From Eretmocerus hayati (lineage: Eukaryota; Arthropoda; Insecta; Hymenoptera; Aphelinidae), in the NCBI GenBank assembly GCA_029851415.1, contig CM056743.1, forward strand, positions 36,782,714 to 36,846,713: 64,000 nt of DNA. Reading direction: 5' to 3'. The notes beneath the pieces are model-generated. The model was not told the DNA's origin, ran no database searches, and saw only the letters and a list, made by a program, of their open reading frames with translations. Shown piece by piece: positions 35,096 to 45,273 of this stretch (position 1 is its first letter; every line of letters starts with the position of its first letter). Made by a program: the position numbers and the translations under genes.

Positions 35096-35368
35096 CTCTA
35101 AATTCATCAATGTAAGTTGAGTCTTTTTGTAATTGATTTATGCTTCCAGCCTCATTTAACGCTTTCATAAAGCCGCTAACCAGATAAGTGATCGGGCCTT
35201 TTTTCCTACGAATGCGTTTTCCTTCATTTGAATCAATGCATCACATTCTATGGCATGATACTCGTTCAAAGCTTCGATCTTGCATTTCTCAGAACAAAAA
35301 ATTCTCGAAGAACAATTATCACACGAAAATGCTGTCCACAAGTAGTTCCAACAGTGATAGCAGTACAT
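35096..35368 (-). pseudogene. MYND-finger exon of a SET/MYND-domain (SMYD family) protein, frameshifted
   Basis: On the minus strand, from the ATG at 35368, residues 3-42 give a complete MYND finger: C3, C6, C16, C19, C25, C29, H38, C42. They are spaced as in SMYD proteins, with CDNCSSRIFCSEKC as the signature. The frame continues through SLIWLAAL and hits TGA; a one-base shift restores KALNEAGSINQL, so a frameshift has occurred. The exon ends at a strong donor, AGAG|GTGAGC (35089-35097 on the plus strand). It therefore comes from genomic DNA with an intron, not from a spliced cDNA. It lies antisense between two parts of a Jockey ORF1. MYND fingers bind proline-rich peptides next to a SET methyltransferase; no SET domain is visible. 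SMYD4-like or an insect SmydA paralogue is possible. Confidence 0.7.
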
Positions 35369-35379
35369 GCATTGCAGTA

Positions 35380-36620
35380 CTCGCAGCCAGTAATGCAGCG
35401 TTGCAAGCCCGAGTAGACGCCCTCACCGCCACTCTTCATCCACAGATCCCTATGCAACAGGATCCTGTTCCGAGCAGCCAGGCTGATTCGAGTGTTATAC
35501 CTTCCACTCAATTACCACCCCACTACCTCCACCCCTAACGGCGAACCCGAACAACTCCCAGGACGGCTTCGAGGTCGTGGACAGGCGCAAGAAGTCGAAG
35601 AAACGATGCATACAACCTTCTGAAGACAACATGAGTCTGAACGACGCCGAATCTTCGGGTGAGGAATCCAAAACTGGCTCCACCACAGCCGAACGTGCTC
35701 CTCCACCTATCCTCATCAGAGACACCCTCGCATGGCCTAAAGTGCAGGCTGCCATCACCACCAACGGCATTGCTTGTCGTCGCTCCGTCAACACATCGAA
35801 TGGTGTGAAAGTATACGCTCGTTCCACGGACGACTTCCGCACGCTGACCGAGTACCTCGAGAACAAGAAACTCGAGCACTCCACCCATCAACTCCCTGAA
35901 GATCATGACCTGGTGTTTGTGATCCGAGGGGTCAATCAAGGTCTTTCTGAAGAAGACATCCATGACGAAACATCCAAGAAGATCCCACACGTCCGCCGCG
36001 TTCACCGCATGAAGAGTGGTGAGAAAATCTGGCCTCTAGTCACGGTCCACTTGGACGCTGCTGAAAAATCATCGAAAACCATCTTCAATCTCACCCACCT
36101 CGGCGGACTCAGCATCAAGGTCGAGCCAAAGTGCAAATCCGCAACCATCCCACAGTGCTCGCGCTGTCAGAAATACAACCACACCCACAACTATTGCCAT
36201 GCCACCTGGGTTTGTGCATTCTGTGGACGTAACCACGCAACTCCAGCCTGCAGCAGTAAGGATCAGAAGGACGCCAAACCAACCTGCGCCAACTGCAGCG
36301 GGGATCATCGAGCCTCGTACAGAGGATGACCGAAAGCACCAAAGAAGAAGTTCAATACTCCAGCCCCTAAGGCCAACCCATCGCCCCTAACTCAGGCCTC
36401 AGCCCCCAGGGTGGGTTCTACTCTCCCCGATCAGAAACCAAGAACTTTACAACAATCCTACGCTCAATCAGCTAGCAAGAACCTGAAGAGCCCTCCGCTA
36501 CCGAATCCTACATCCCTTCCAATTGCAGTCAGTGCAGCAACCTCTTCACTCGTGCAAAACTTCGTGCGCGGCATCACTTCGTTGTTGACCCCATTCAGCA
36601 ATGGACAATACACCAACTAG
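35380..36620 (+). pseudogene. Jockey-like ORF1 (gag-like), zinc-knuckle part
   Basis: The frame resumes with a coiled-coil-like ALQARVDALTATL, then a P/S-rich linker. A frameshift at about 35520-35540 separates this from the main frame (EVVDRRKKSKK onwards). The central gag domain (KVQAAITTNG to LSIKVEPK) resembles the Jockey-type gag region preceding knuckles. Three zinc knuckles follow: C-x2-C-x4-H-x4-C, C-x2-C-x3-H-x4-C and C-x2-C-x3-H with the last Cys codon replaced by TGA at 36327-36329 (SYRG-stop-PKAPKKK). Beyond it the same frame stays open to TAG at 36618-36620. This nucleocapsid-like protein would package element RNA. The nonsense change removes a zinc ligand and truncates the tail. 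Confidence 0.8.
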
Positions 36621-36942
36621 AGACATCTCCCTTCTGAACTGGAACGCCAATGGCGTGCCTACAAAAGCTCTATAATTGCAGAAATTCCTAGAAGACCACG
36701 AAATTGGGATCGCCTGCATCACCGAGATACATCTTCGGCCTAATAATGAACTATATCTTGACGGCTATACTGTTTACCGTACAGACAGAATCGATGGTCG
36801 GGGAGGAGTAGCATTGCTGTTCTCCGTTCAATCAGACACAGAGCCATCCGCACCGACATCTCACCAGAGTCGTGAACAAAGAGCCAAAATTGAGTCTAGC
36901 TCCATGGGCTTCCCTACCCGATTGCGATGGTCCACTTCGTGA
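36601..36942 (+). pseudogene. Jockey-like ORF2, truncated endonuclease N-terminus
   Basis: The ATG at 36601 overlaps the end of ORF1 by 20 bp, as is common in Jockey elements. The product begins with SLLNWNANGV and, after an in-frame TAA at 36673-36675, continues LQKFLEDHEIGIACITEIHL..GYTVYRTDR..GRGGVALLF, the first strands of the EEP endonuclease with its catalytic Glu in ITEIHL (usually ETHL). After about 80 residues a frameshift and then loss of similarity (by about 36930) end it. No reverse transcriptase remains. Confidence 0.75.
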
Positions 36943-37380
36943 CTGTAACAAAATTACGAAAAAACAGCATCGCAGCAAATGTCTTAACTGCAAGGAGGAT
37001 TCCCAGCTGATCCTGGGAGACGGGCGCACTCTCCGGCCCCAGTCTTTCAGCAAAGGAAATCTTAATATCTCGGGAGCACGTGACAACTCCCCCCGCCCCC
37101 TCCATCAGTCTCCAATCCAAGCACCCGTGTGTGCTTTCACCACCGCGGCCGCCTCAGCGCGTATGACACCTGAGCGGCGTCTTGGGCTGTATCAAGACTC
37201 CCACTTCTGCAAAAGCCCCCTTGAATCTTTCATCTTTACTCCACTCTCTATTTTGCCCTTCCTCCTTCTGGGACTGTAACCGTCGATTTGGCGCTCTTCG
37301 GTGAGGGGTTTTAGTCGGTTGGTGCCCGAGTTTTCTCGGGTCTTTGGGAGCATTGTTACCCTTCCCGGCTTACCAAAAAT
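36943..37380 (+). mobile_element. Possible 3' UTR of an R1-clade-like retroelement
   Basis: C-rich sequence followed by GGTGAGGGGTTTTAGTCGG, then GCCCGAGTTTTCTCGGGTC, which contains a short CCCGAG/CTCGGG hairpin. This resembles the 3' UTR style of R1-clade retroelements in arthropods, from general memory rather than any comparison. No coding is recognised. Confidence 0.3.
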
Positions 37381-38042
37381 TTTAAATATCTCTCCGGGAG
37401 TAATTCATTCACCTCATGAAATTCGCTGTGATTAACTAACGCTCCAGCAATTGTGCAGCGGATGGAATACATACCCTTATCTGAGAAGACCTCATATTTC
37501 CCATTGCAGACTGAATGTGTCCATTTGAGAATGTGTACATGACCAGCCGTGGTCAAGCTTGTCTGTGGCCATGATGCACAACCGCTGTGGAATGTGACGA
37601 GGAACTAGCAGGGCCCACTCCGTAGAAATTATCTTATCCTCGATTTTTCAGCAAAAACGTACGAAAGTTGACAGTGCCCGACAGGTGGCTCTTGGGGAAG
37701 ACGCGTATAGCGAGTCCTAGGGATCCCTGTCAATGAGTGAATAACTATTCACTCGTTCGACGGCTCGGCCTTGGGCTGATCGGCGCGAGGGTCGCTAGAT
37801 GGCTGGGCAGCGGCTGCAGCCTGAAGCGCTCCCAAATGTGCGAGTTTGAGAGATTTGACACCACTCGCCAAATGACTCGATCGGGATTCAGAGATTTTAC
37901 ACGGTTGTCATTGGGACGAGTGCGGGGCAGAAAGTCGAATGATACGAATGTTTTCCAACACTAGTTGCGACTCGGAAACTGAAGTGCTGAACACGAATTC
38001 CTCACACACGCGGTGACTCGTGACTCGAGGGGGTCACGATAT
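37381..38042. other. No gene identified
   Basis: A 66-codon minus-strand frame at 37356-37556 (SIRCTIAGALVNHSEFHEV) has a faint SET-like ALVNHS string and lies upstream of the MYND exon on the same strand. The key NHSCxPN motif is not present, so I do not call it. GAGTGAATAACTATTCACTC near 37734-37753 is a short palindrome. Confidence 0.3.
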
Positions 38043-38505
38043 CTCGGTTCTAAGCTGTTTTCGGGCGTTTTTTGAATTTTAACAATAAAAACCCTCGATT
38101 TTCTGCGCATGCGCGAAATTTTGGGACTCCGAAACCAATTTTTTCGAAAAGCTGAGGAAATTTCCTTCAGATTGACCACCTCACACATTCAATTTCGTTA
38201 ATTTAAAATGAAGTTACAGTCACTTTTGACAGCAAGTACAAATAGCAGCTTGTCGCGGGGCGTATTCGATTCAGCGATTGCTTGGATGTCTTGATGTTCT
38301 TGCTTAATGCAACCTTCATCTTCCGGACGCTGTAAGTCGGGTTCTAGTTGATAAAATTGAACTCGGCAAGTGGCTAATTTGAAGGAAATTTCTTCAGCTT
38401 TTGAAAAAAATTGGTTTCGAAATCCCAAAATTTCGCGCATGCGCCGAAAATTCAGGTTTTCTATTATCGAAATTCAAAAACCGCCTATAACACAGCTTAG
38501 AACCC
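38043..38505. repeat. Foldback element, about 140-bp arms
   Basis: Left arm 38043-38182 and right arm 38364-38505 pair through GGTTCTAAGCTGT, GCGCATGCGCGAAATTTTGGG, GAAACCAATTTTTT, AAAGCTGA and GAAATTTCCTTCA. The loop is about 180 bp. Arms are about 80% identical. No coding. Confidence 0.8.
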
Positions 38506-40557
38506 AAAAATGCAGAATGAAAATATTTTTTCTGGAAAGAACACAACTTTCTACATCAAAAAATGTACTTTTAAATATTTCACAAAAATAGCTTTTTGAG
38601 AAAACATATCAAAGATGATTTTCACAGAATCAGCCATGTATAATCAAGGTGAGATAAAAATCAAAATTTTGAAGTGGTTTTTGATAGGTTTTTCACTCAT
38701 CTTTCAGATGTATCAAACACTGTCTCTTTATCTGAGATCGTTTTTGAATTATAACGATTCTTTTAAGAAAAAGTTACGAAAATTTTGCAAAAAAAAGTTC
38801 ACAACAGAATCTTGATTTGTGCGCCAGGGTTCGAAAAAAATTTCCGATTCCTTTTATGAGAGCAGATGTTCATATTTTGACCTATAGAATCGAAAAAGTG
38901 TATTCAAAAAGGAATCTGAGACCCAGCTCGTTTTTGCATGTCGTTTTCTCGTGGAATTACCCAATTGACTTTGGCAGTTGGAGAATTTCACTCAATTTGC
39001 CATGGCTGCAACGTAAAGTGACAATGACGATGATGTATTAGGTGGAGATCAAAAATTTGACGTCTCAGTAGCTCAGTTCCGACCCGCAAGCAAGCTCTGG
39101 AAAGCTAGACTAGTATTCTTAGAACCATGAGAAAAGACATATCACCCCGTATAGGTTTTGGAATTTTTAGGAGCATGGACGATAACCTCGGCACCGCATT
39201 CTTTGAATTGCAAGCGTGAGTGTATGAGAAACGTTTCGAAAATTCTGCCATGAAGGATTCTAGCCGACTTTCATCTCCAAGTTTTGATTTTTACCGATAT
39301 CTATCCCACTTCCAGCACTCTCTCAAATGATCGCGATCCACACCAAATCCGATGTTTAGTATTGTATTGCAATGTGTGAAGGTTCAGTGTTCTGCAGCTC
39401 AAAATTCAATTACCAATTGGATGGTCAATTCAGATCGAATGATGTTCATCTGATCTTGTAGCTTGAAAAAACAGCAGGGTGATAACGAGATCCCAACTGC
39501 GGTGAGGTAATTTGTATCTAAATAAGATCAAATTGAAACCGCAAGGCAAATACAAGACGCATTTGCTTTATTATTGCTACCACCTCTACAATGGTGCCGT
39601 GAACTGCCGCCGAGCGCAGAACTTGATGGAACGAGCATTGGAAGATCTCCGAGCCCATTTGCATCGTATCCACTGGCACTCTGGTGAGTCAATAGCGCAT
39701 CAGGATCGATTTCGATTTCGACGATAATTTGATTTCCCCGTGCGAACGAATATCCATACTTCTTGAATCAAGGGTTCAATGTAATCGATCAATCGACTTA
39801 TAAGACACGAGTCTCTCTCGAATATCCACCTGGAAATGTGACTGACGAATTGAGCCTGGCAACACCTTCGAAACTTTTTTCGTTTGGCAAAAATTGAGAC
39901 TACTTATGGGGCCAAGTTATGACTCGGTTATCTTTTATCGAAACTCCTGTGATAAGATGAGTCATTAAGAATTACGTCAAGTAATAGTATGTTCTCAATC
40001 CTACCTAGGCCTCAAAGGATTCCAACTCAATTTGATTCGTCAAGGCTACATCTTGAAAAATTTGTTCTAGGTCGCACTCCCCACTTTTGTTTTATTGAGG
40101 CTATGACTGTTCTGTTTTCAGTTATACCGAATGATGCACTCTCGCTGGAAATGAGATATAGCTACCATTGTTATCAACATGTGTCATAGTGTTCAGTTTC
40201 CAATGTGGGAGAAGATGCATCAAAGTTTCATTTGAGTTTGTGTTGAAACAAATCAAAGATGATGAAGATTCGGGAAGAAGAATAACGTACAATCTGTAGT
40301 AGTTATCTGATCCTACGAATACTCGAGTCATCACATTTATTGATCACTCTTACAAACAACTTTCAAATCTCTTCTAGTTTTTCGGACAAGGACGGACTCC
40401 CCTAGGGTCCTAGTTCTCTTGTTGTCAACCAAAGACCAAGATACGACTCGGTGCAGAGGCTCTTCGTAGACGTTCTCGCTACCAGGAAACAATGGCATAG
40501 CTCCAATAATCAGCATCAAAATCTGTGAACTACGATCAAGATTGTCGGCAACTAAAG
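38506..40557. other. No gene identified
   Basis: AT-rich single-copy-looking DNA with only short frames. The 71-codon plus frame at 39512-39727 (MERALEDLRAHLHRIHW) has no recognisable domain or splice context. No repeats seen apart from the P-like element target site at its right edge. Confidence 0.35.
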
Positions 40558-41798
40558 CACGGTCGTATAAACAGGTCTGGAAACTCAATGCTAAAGGTTG
40601 GTCCTCTTAATGGAGCCAGGTGTGGTGCCTCAGTTGACCACGGTGAGCGGGGCGCTGCCATCGAGCAGTATGATGTTCGAAAAAGTAAACATGGCAACAT
40701 AACCAATTAATTGGTTCTGATAATGGGATGTAATTTCCTCCGATATAATTCACGCTCAGCTGCATTGAGGTTGTAACCGGGTATTTTACAATGTGGAGCT
40801 TTTCTCAGTATATTTTAAATGTATCCATTTGGTGCTTCGATGCTGCCACCCACTCGCTATAATAGCCCTTATGAGCGTAGCTTATGAGGTTTTCACATTT
40901 CTCCGTGAGTAATATTCTACAAAGTGGTGATCATGATGAAAGCCTGACTCCGTAAGTACTTGTTTACTGAATTAGTCTAAAAAATGAAACAGCTATGTGT
41001 GTGGAGCAAGATACGGCGCGTCTCACGTGTACTCTACTTTGTTATCAACCAAGATGTACATCTAATTCTTATTTATCTCAGTAAAATCTCTGATAAATTG
41101 AGAATCAAATAGGTATTGAAGCTCACACATCGAAACTTTATGACTCTCACAGATGAACAAAGAGTTACACAGCTTTCGAATTTTAGAAATATATGCCCTC
41201 TTGCTCGCTGCGATTGATTTCGCCGAAAGATACTGAGTTGGCTGTACTGGAAACTTTCGATCAGCCTTGAGCTAATTTTTCTTAATTGTCGGTATAGTCC
41301 ATACGTGATAGTCGTCACCGTTCAGATTATTCTTTTACAATTGTTGAACGCTCCTTAGAATATTGAAAAGTTTTCGTCATTGAATGATGTTATTCAGTGC
41401 GATTAATACTGACAGTTATTAGTCTCAGAGTCGGAGAAAGAGCCAGGTCACACTCTTTGTGTTGAGCGCAGTTTCTCCAAGTTGAGCTTCTTCAACCATA
41501 ACTGCAGCAAACCAAAATCTTTCGGTGGCTTGAAGGTTGACCAAATCTCTTTCAATTTATAATTATTTGTTGAGCACTTTGGAACTTCACAAGCACACGG
41601 CATGGTAGATCACTTCACTGACACAAAGGTTAGGGAACTGATGTTGACATTACAACTTTGATTTGTAAACATCAACACGTGCACTTACTACTCGATTGCA
41701 GCGCCACGAGAAGAAGTGAGTAAAAGTGGAAACTTTTGAGGCCGGAAATCGGAACCATGTTCGCAATAGAAGTTTTCAGACCTGTTTATACGACCGTG
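40558..41798 (-). mobile_element. P-like DNA transposon, 1241 bp, non-autonomous
   Basis: The terminal inverted repeat CACGGTCGTATAAACAGG (continuing TCTG, then AAACT after one mismatch, about 28 bp) is present at both ends. It is flanked by a perfect 8-bp direct repeat AACTAAAG (40550-40557 and 41799-41806). The only recognisable coding is an N-terminal THAP domain on the minus strand near the right end. P elements combine 8-bp duplications with an N-terminal THAP domain; hAT elements share the duplication length but not the THAP. At 1.24 kb it is too short for a full transposase, so it is an internally deleted copy. The exact target duplication suggests the insertion is not very old. Confidence 0.85.
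41448..41603 (-). pseudogene. Truncated THAP-domain N-terminus of P-like transposase
   Basis: On the minus strand, the ATG at 41603 starts MPCACEVPKCSTNNYKLKE, with the THAP C-x(2-6)-C start. FKPPKD follows, then LLQLWLKKLN with the conserved Trp, and LRSTQRV where THAP domains continue V-C-x2-H-F. A TGA at 41450-41448 stops it after 51 residues. A shift of one base gives CDL, so the zinc-ligand region is damaged. THAP domains bind DNA through a C2CH zinc site; here they would bind element ends. The rest of the element has no recognisable catalytic domain. Confidence 0.75.
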
Positions 41799-44104
41799 AA
41801 CTAAAGTCAGTCACATGGCACAACCGAGAACACGATCCACTTTACCTGTATGAAATGCGCAAGCTCGAATTTGAATGCAATCAAACATAATTCCTATGCG
41901 AATCAGACTAATATCAATTTCGACAATCCTGCTATTTTAATGATCTAGAATAAATAGAATACTCCATACTGGGCACGTGAAAATTTTGGTGATTTTCTCC
42001 CCATTTCATCAACACGGGGTCGCGTTTTGTTGATGCAATTCTCTCTCCTAGTTCGAATAAGTTTCAAAATTCAAAAGTTTTTATAAAAAATCTTTGGTAG
42101 CCGAAGTGATTATTTGAAAAACTCACCCCTGCTCTGGCTCTCACAATACAAAACACCAATCTGTCTTGGTCGCAATTTTGCCGGGCAAAGCCACGCTTGG
42201 TCGAGTCGCGTGCAATAAAAGCGCCGCGGAAATAACGCGTAACAATAAAGCATCGTTCTCTCGCGAAAGTCAGGCATACTTGAGTATCGCAGCCTCCGCA
42301 CTGCCTCAGGACAAAAACTGCTTGTGGCTTTACTCTCGATTGTACCCACAGTCTCTCGAATATTACACCATTGGATCCCACAGACATCTACACTCTATAT
42401 ACCCGCAAATCTTCGCGTGCTGGCATAATATTATATCCGACAAAGGATAGACTCAAATCCTTGAGCTTAGCTCTTTCGGTGCCATTACAATACGTAAAAC
42501 CACACGTGCATATTCTCGCGTTTACCACCTAATCTCACGACTAAAACTTGCTTCCAAGAGCGAAATTAAGCTCACGCATGTGTATTTCTTCCAGCTTTAC
42601 GATGGTTCTCCTTCTCGTACAAGCATCTGAAATACGAAAACAAAACACTCCGAAAGTCTAGTAGGGCTTAATTAGGAGCGAGAGACGCTTGCCAATCGCT
42701 CGATAAATAATCTCGACCAGAGTACCCATGGTCAATGTTCTTCACGCCTGAATTTATATTTGTTGCGTTGCAAGGTTGAAACTTTGGCTGGTATTGCGCT
42801 CTCATTATAAACTCGTGTCCATTTATAATGCGACGCAGATGCCGCTGAAAACTGTCGCCGCTGGGTTAACGGCCCGAGGATATGCTTGTAACGCCCGAGT
42901 AATTACGTCCGCGAGCGAGGGAGAAAGGTCGAGAAAGTGGACGGGCGGATCCTGTAAAATGTATACTGGTTTGTAATAAGTGCAGCGGGATAACGAGAGA
43001 TGACTGAAGAGGCGTCGTTAACTTTGTGCCAAGTATGAATGTAACTGGTTACCATTTTGATTCACGATTTATAGCGTTACTAAGGATGCTCTTTTGAACA
43101 ATTTTTTTTTCGAGATGTCACACTTTGAAAAGATTCAGTTCAAGTCGATCAAGTGATTTAACAAATTCTCAGTCCGTACCGAAGTTTAAAATCGATATTC
43201 TTTGGATGGTTGATGGTATCAAAATTTGTCGCCCTGATTCCCATTTGCGAGGGTACAAAGTTTTTCGAATGACAACTTATTGAAGAACAACATTACGAAT
43301 GACCAAGCAAATGAAGATTCGAGAGGATATTAAATGATCCGATCTCGGGATATTACATTTCGCACTAACTTCATGAGATTGAAACTAGCCTCTGAGCGAT
43401 TTTTCTCCATCCTGAGTCGCAGGTAGAGTTCAATCTAATCAATTGGAAGCGGAGATTTTCATGAATGAGGCACGAGTACTATTCCTTGCAATCTTGTAAG
43501 CACCCAAACATCTCAAAATTGCGAAAAATGTATTTGAATGAGTATCATCGAAGTTATCGTAGGAAGAATGCTTTTTAAAGCCACTTTGAAATAATTTCTC
43601 CAATTTTTCCAATTAGGTATTGTTAGTCAATGGAACCTCAAAATGTCCGTCAAATGCAAGTTCAAGACTCCCGTGATGCTTGCGTAAAATTTTTCTCCAT
43701 GACTCATACGGCATGCAATTTTAGCGGGAAATGAACCACCACTTGGTCAAAACAGAGTGGCCATAGAAACCCTCACAGGACCAAATGATTGCAATATTTT
43801 CCACCTCCTAAGCTAATTCACAGAGAAGTGATGTGAAAGATATTCGTGAGTAAATTGCCCGGATTGGAATCTGTTAAGATGTATCTTCGTGCTCATCCGA
43901 AGTTTTTGCAGTTGCTCATCTTGATATCCACAAAAATTCATCTGATAGATTCAGTGGAAAGAGACCACCACAGGCTATCATAGTAACGAAAATTGCTCTT
44001 GAGATGCCGTCAAATTGGGCGATTTTGGTACGATTTCGGCACTTTCTAATTTTTTCGGTTCGGCATTCTAACATGCACTGACGAAACCAACCTAAATTAG
44101 TGTT
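41799..44104. other. No gene identified
   Basis: The 42060-42960 section is CpG-containing, GC-balanced and free of repeats, a style seen in putative regulatory blocks of the window. Overlapping frames on both strands (up to 107 codons) have no domains. The remainder is AT-rich with short frames. Confidence 0.35.
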
Positions 44105-45259
44105 CAATTGAAAGTACAGTGTCAGCTTTCGATTGCAGCATGATGATTTGATGTCTCTAGCCAGAGCTGTTGGCAGTTTCATAAGGAAATGTACCAAAGA
44201 TAGACCCCGACTGGGCAAATTTGGTACACTTACAATATATTTCTATTCTACCCACAACCATGCAAGTGCATTAATTTTGATCTTTCAGAAGTCTTGTCCT
44301 AAGCTGTTCGAAACAATTAAAAACCTCATAGACCATCTCTCGACTCAAGATGAGGTGAAGAGAAGCTATCACACAGATGTGAACTAAAGTTACCCCACCT
44401 TAAGGTATGTCTCCGGGTTTTTGGAAATTTAGAGAATCTTCTGAGGATTTGTGTGGTGGTTCATCTATCCATAGCACATCTTCTGCTGGAATTTCAAGGA
44501 GCCTGTCCATTTTGTTTTCGAGTAATCGATGTTGAAAATTCGAGCTCGTAACACGCGAAGGATAGGAACGGCGCAGAGGAAGGCAACGTTTCTGGGCTGG
44601 TCTCACGAATGCTATGACAATTCTTTAGAGAACTCGCCGAAAAATTGATATGTCATTCATTCAAGTGTTATCTTCATCTTTGCCAAAAATTGGGACCCGT
44701 GCCCATTTATTTTGTTTACCCGAGGGCTCGAATGTTTGCGATTTTTGTCCGCGCGCAAAGTTAATTTTCTGCCTCGCGGAGTGCGTGTGTGTGCGAGCGT
44801 GTACGTGCACGAGCTGCTTTGTTGTGTATACGCGATTGTACATAAAAGACGGCGAGCTCGCGTTGCTATCAAAACAACACGGCTCACTTAAACTTTTCAT
44901 CCTGATTGTCCCAGGAGACATGCCGTCAACCGAGGTAACTTTGGAATGAAAATCGCGTTTTTTTTTTCTTCAACCTCGCGAAACTTGTACGTCTTACATC
45001 AGAAGTGCATTGTATCCGTGGTCAATCGAAAGCTTACAATTTCAGCTTTCGATTGCGGGGCTTATGAGGTCCATTTGGACATCTCTGGTTGGAGCTATGA
45101 GCGCTGAAAGTCGTGTTCCAAAGTTAGACACGGACTGGGGTAACTTTGGAACAGAAATTGTTGTCATTATTTATTCGTCAATTAATTCATAAACTAGGTC
45201 ACGCAATCGATTTTCACTATCGGTAATTAAAAGCTGAGTGTCTTAGCTTTCCATTGACC
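44105..45259. repeat. Direct repeats about 920 bp apart carrying ACCAAAGT/ACTTTGG motifs
   Basis: 44105-44231 and 45023-45154 align through CAGCTTTCGATTGC, ATCTCT..AGAGCT, TNCCAAAG, TAGACNCCGACTGGG and TTTGGNACA. A shortened third piece (TTAGCTTTCCATTGACC) lies at about 45241. CCGTCAACCGAGGTAACTTTGGAA sits at 44923-44946 and recurs inverted at 48201-48224. The region is non-coding and looks like a degraded transposon or duplicated repeat. Confidence 0.55.
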
Positions 45260-45273
45260 TATTACTAAAGTCC

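Larger units (their letters stand above)
34755..36942 (+). mobile_element. Broken Jockey-like non-LTR retrotransposon interrupted by an antisense gene fragment
   Basis: Features run in order: a 5' UTR-like stretch (CTCCCAGTGGCACTCGCCG, with a CT microsatellite at 34785-34799), the start of ORF1 (34900), an interruption of about 330 bp carrying a minus-strand MYND-finger exon, the remainder of ORF1 with three zinc knuckles, and an ORF2 start overlapping ORF1 and truncated inside the endonuclease. A frameshift and two nonsense changes make it inactive. It begins just outside the 5.2-kb inverted repeat. Confidence 0.8.

Noticed and set aside
37356..37556. Possible SET-domain exon upstream of the MYND exon
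   Set aside because: Only a weak ALVNHS string; the NHSCxPN motif and other SET motifs are missing.
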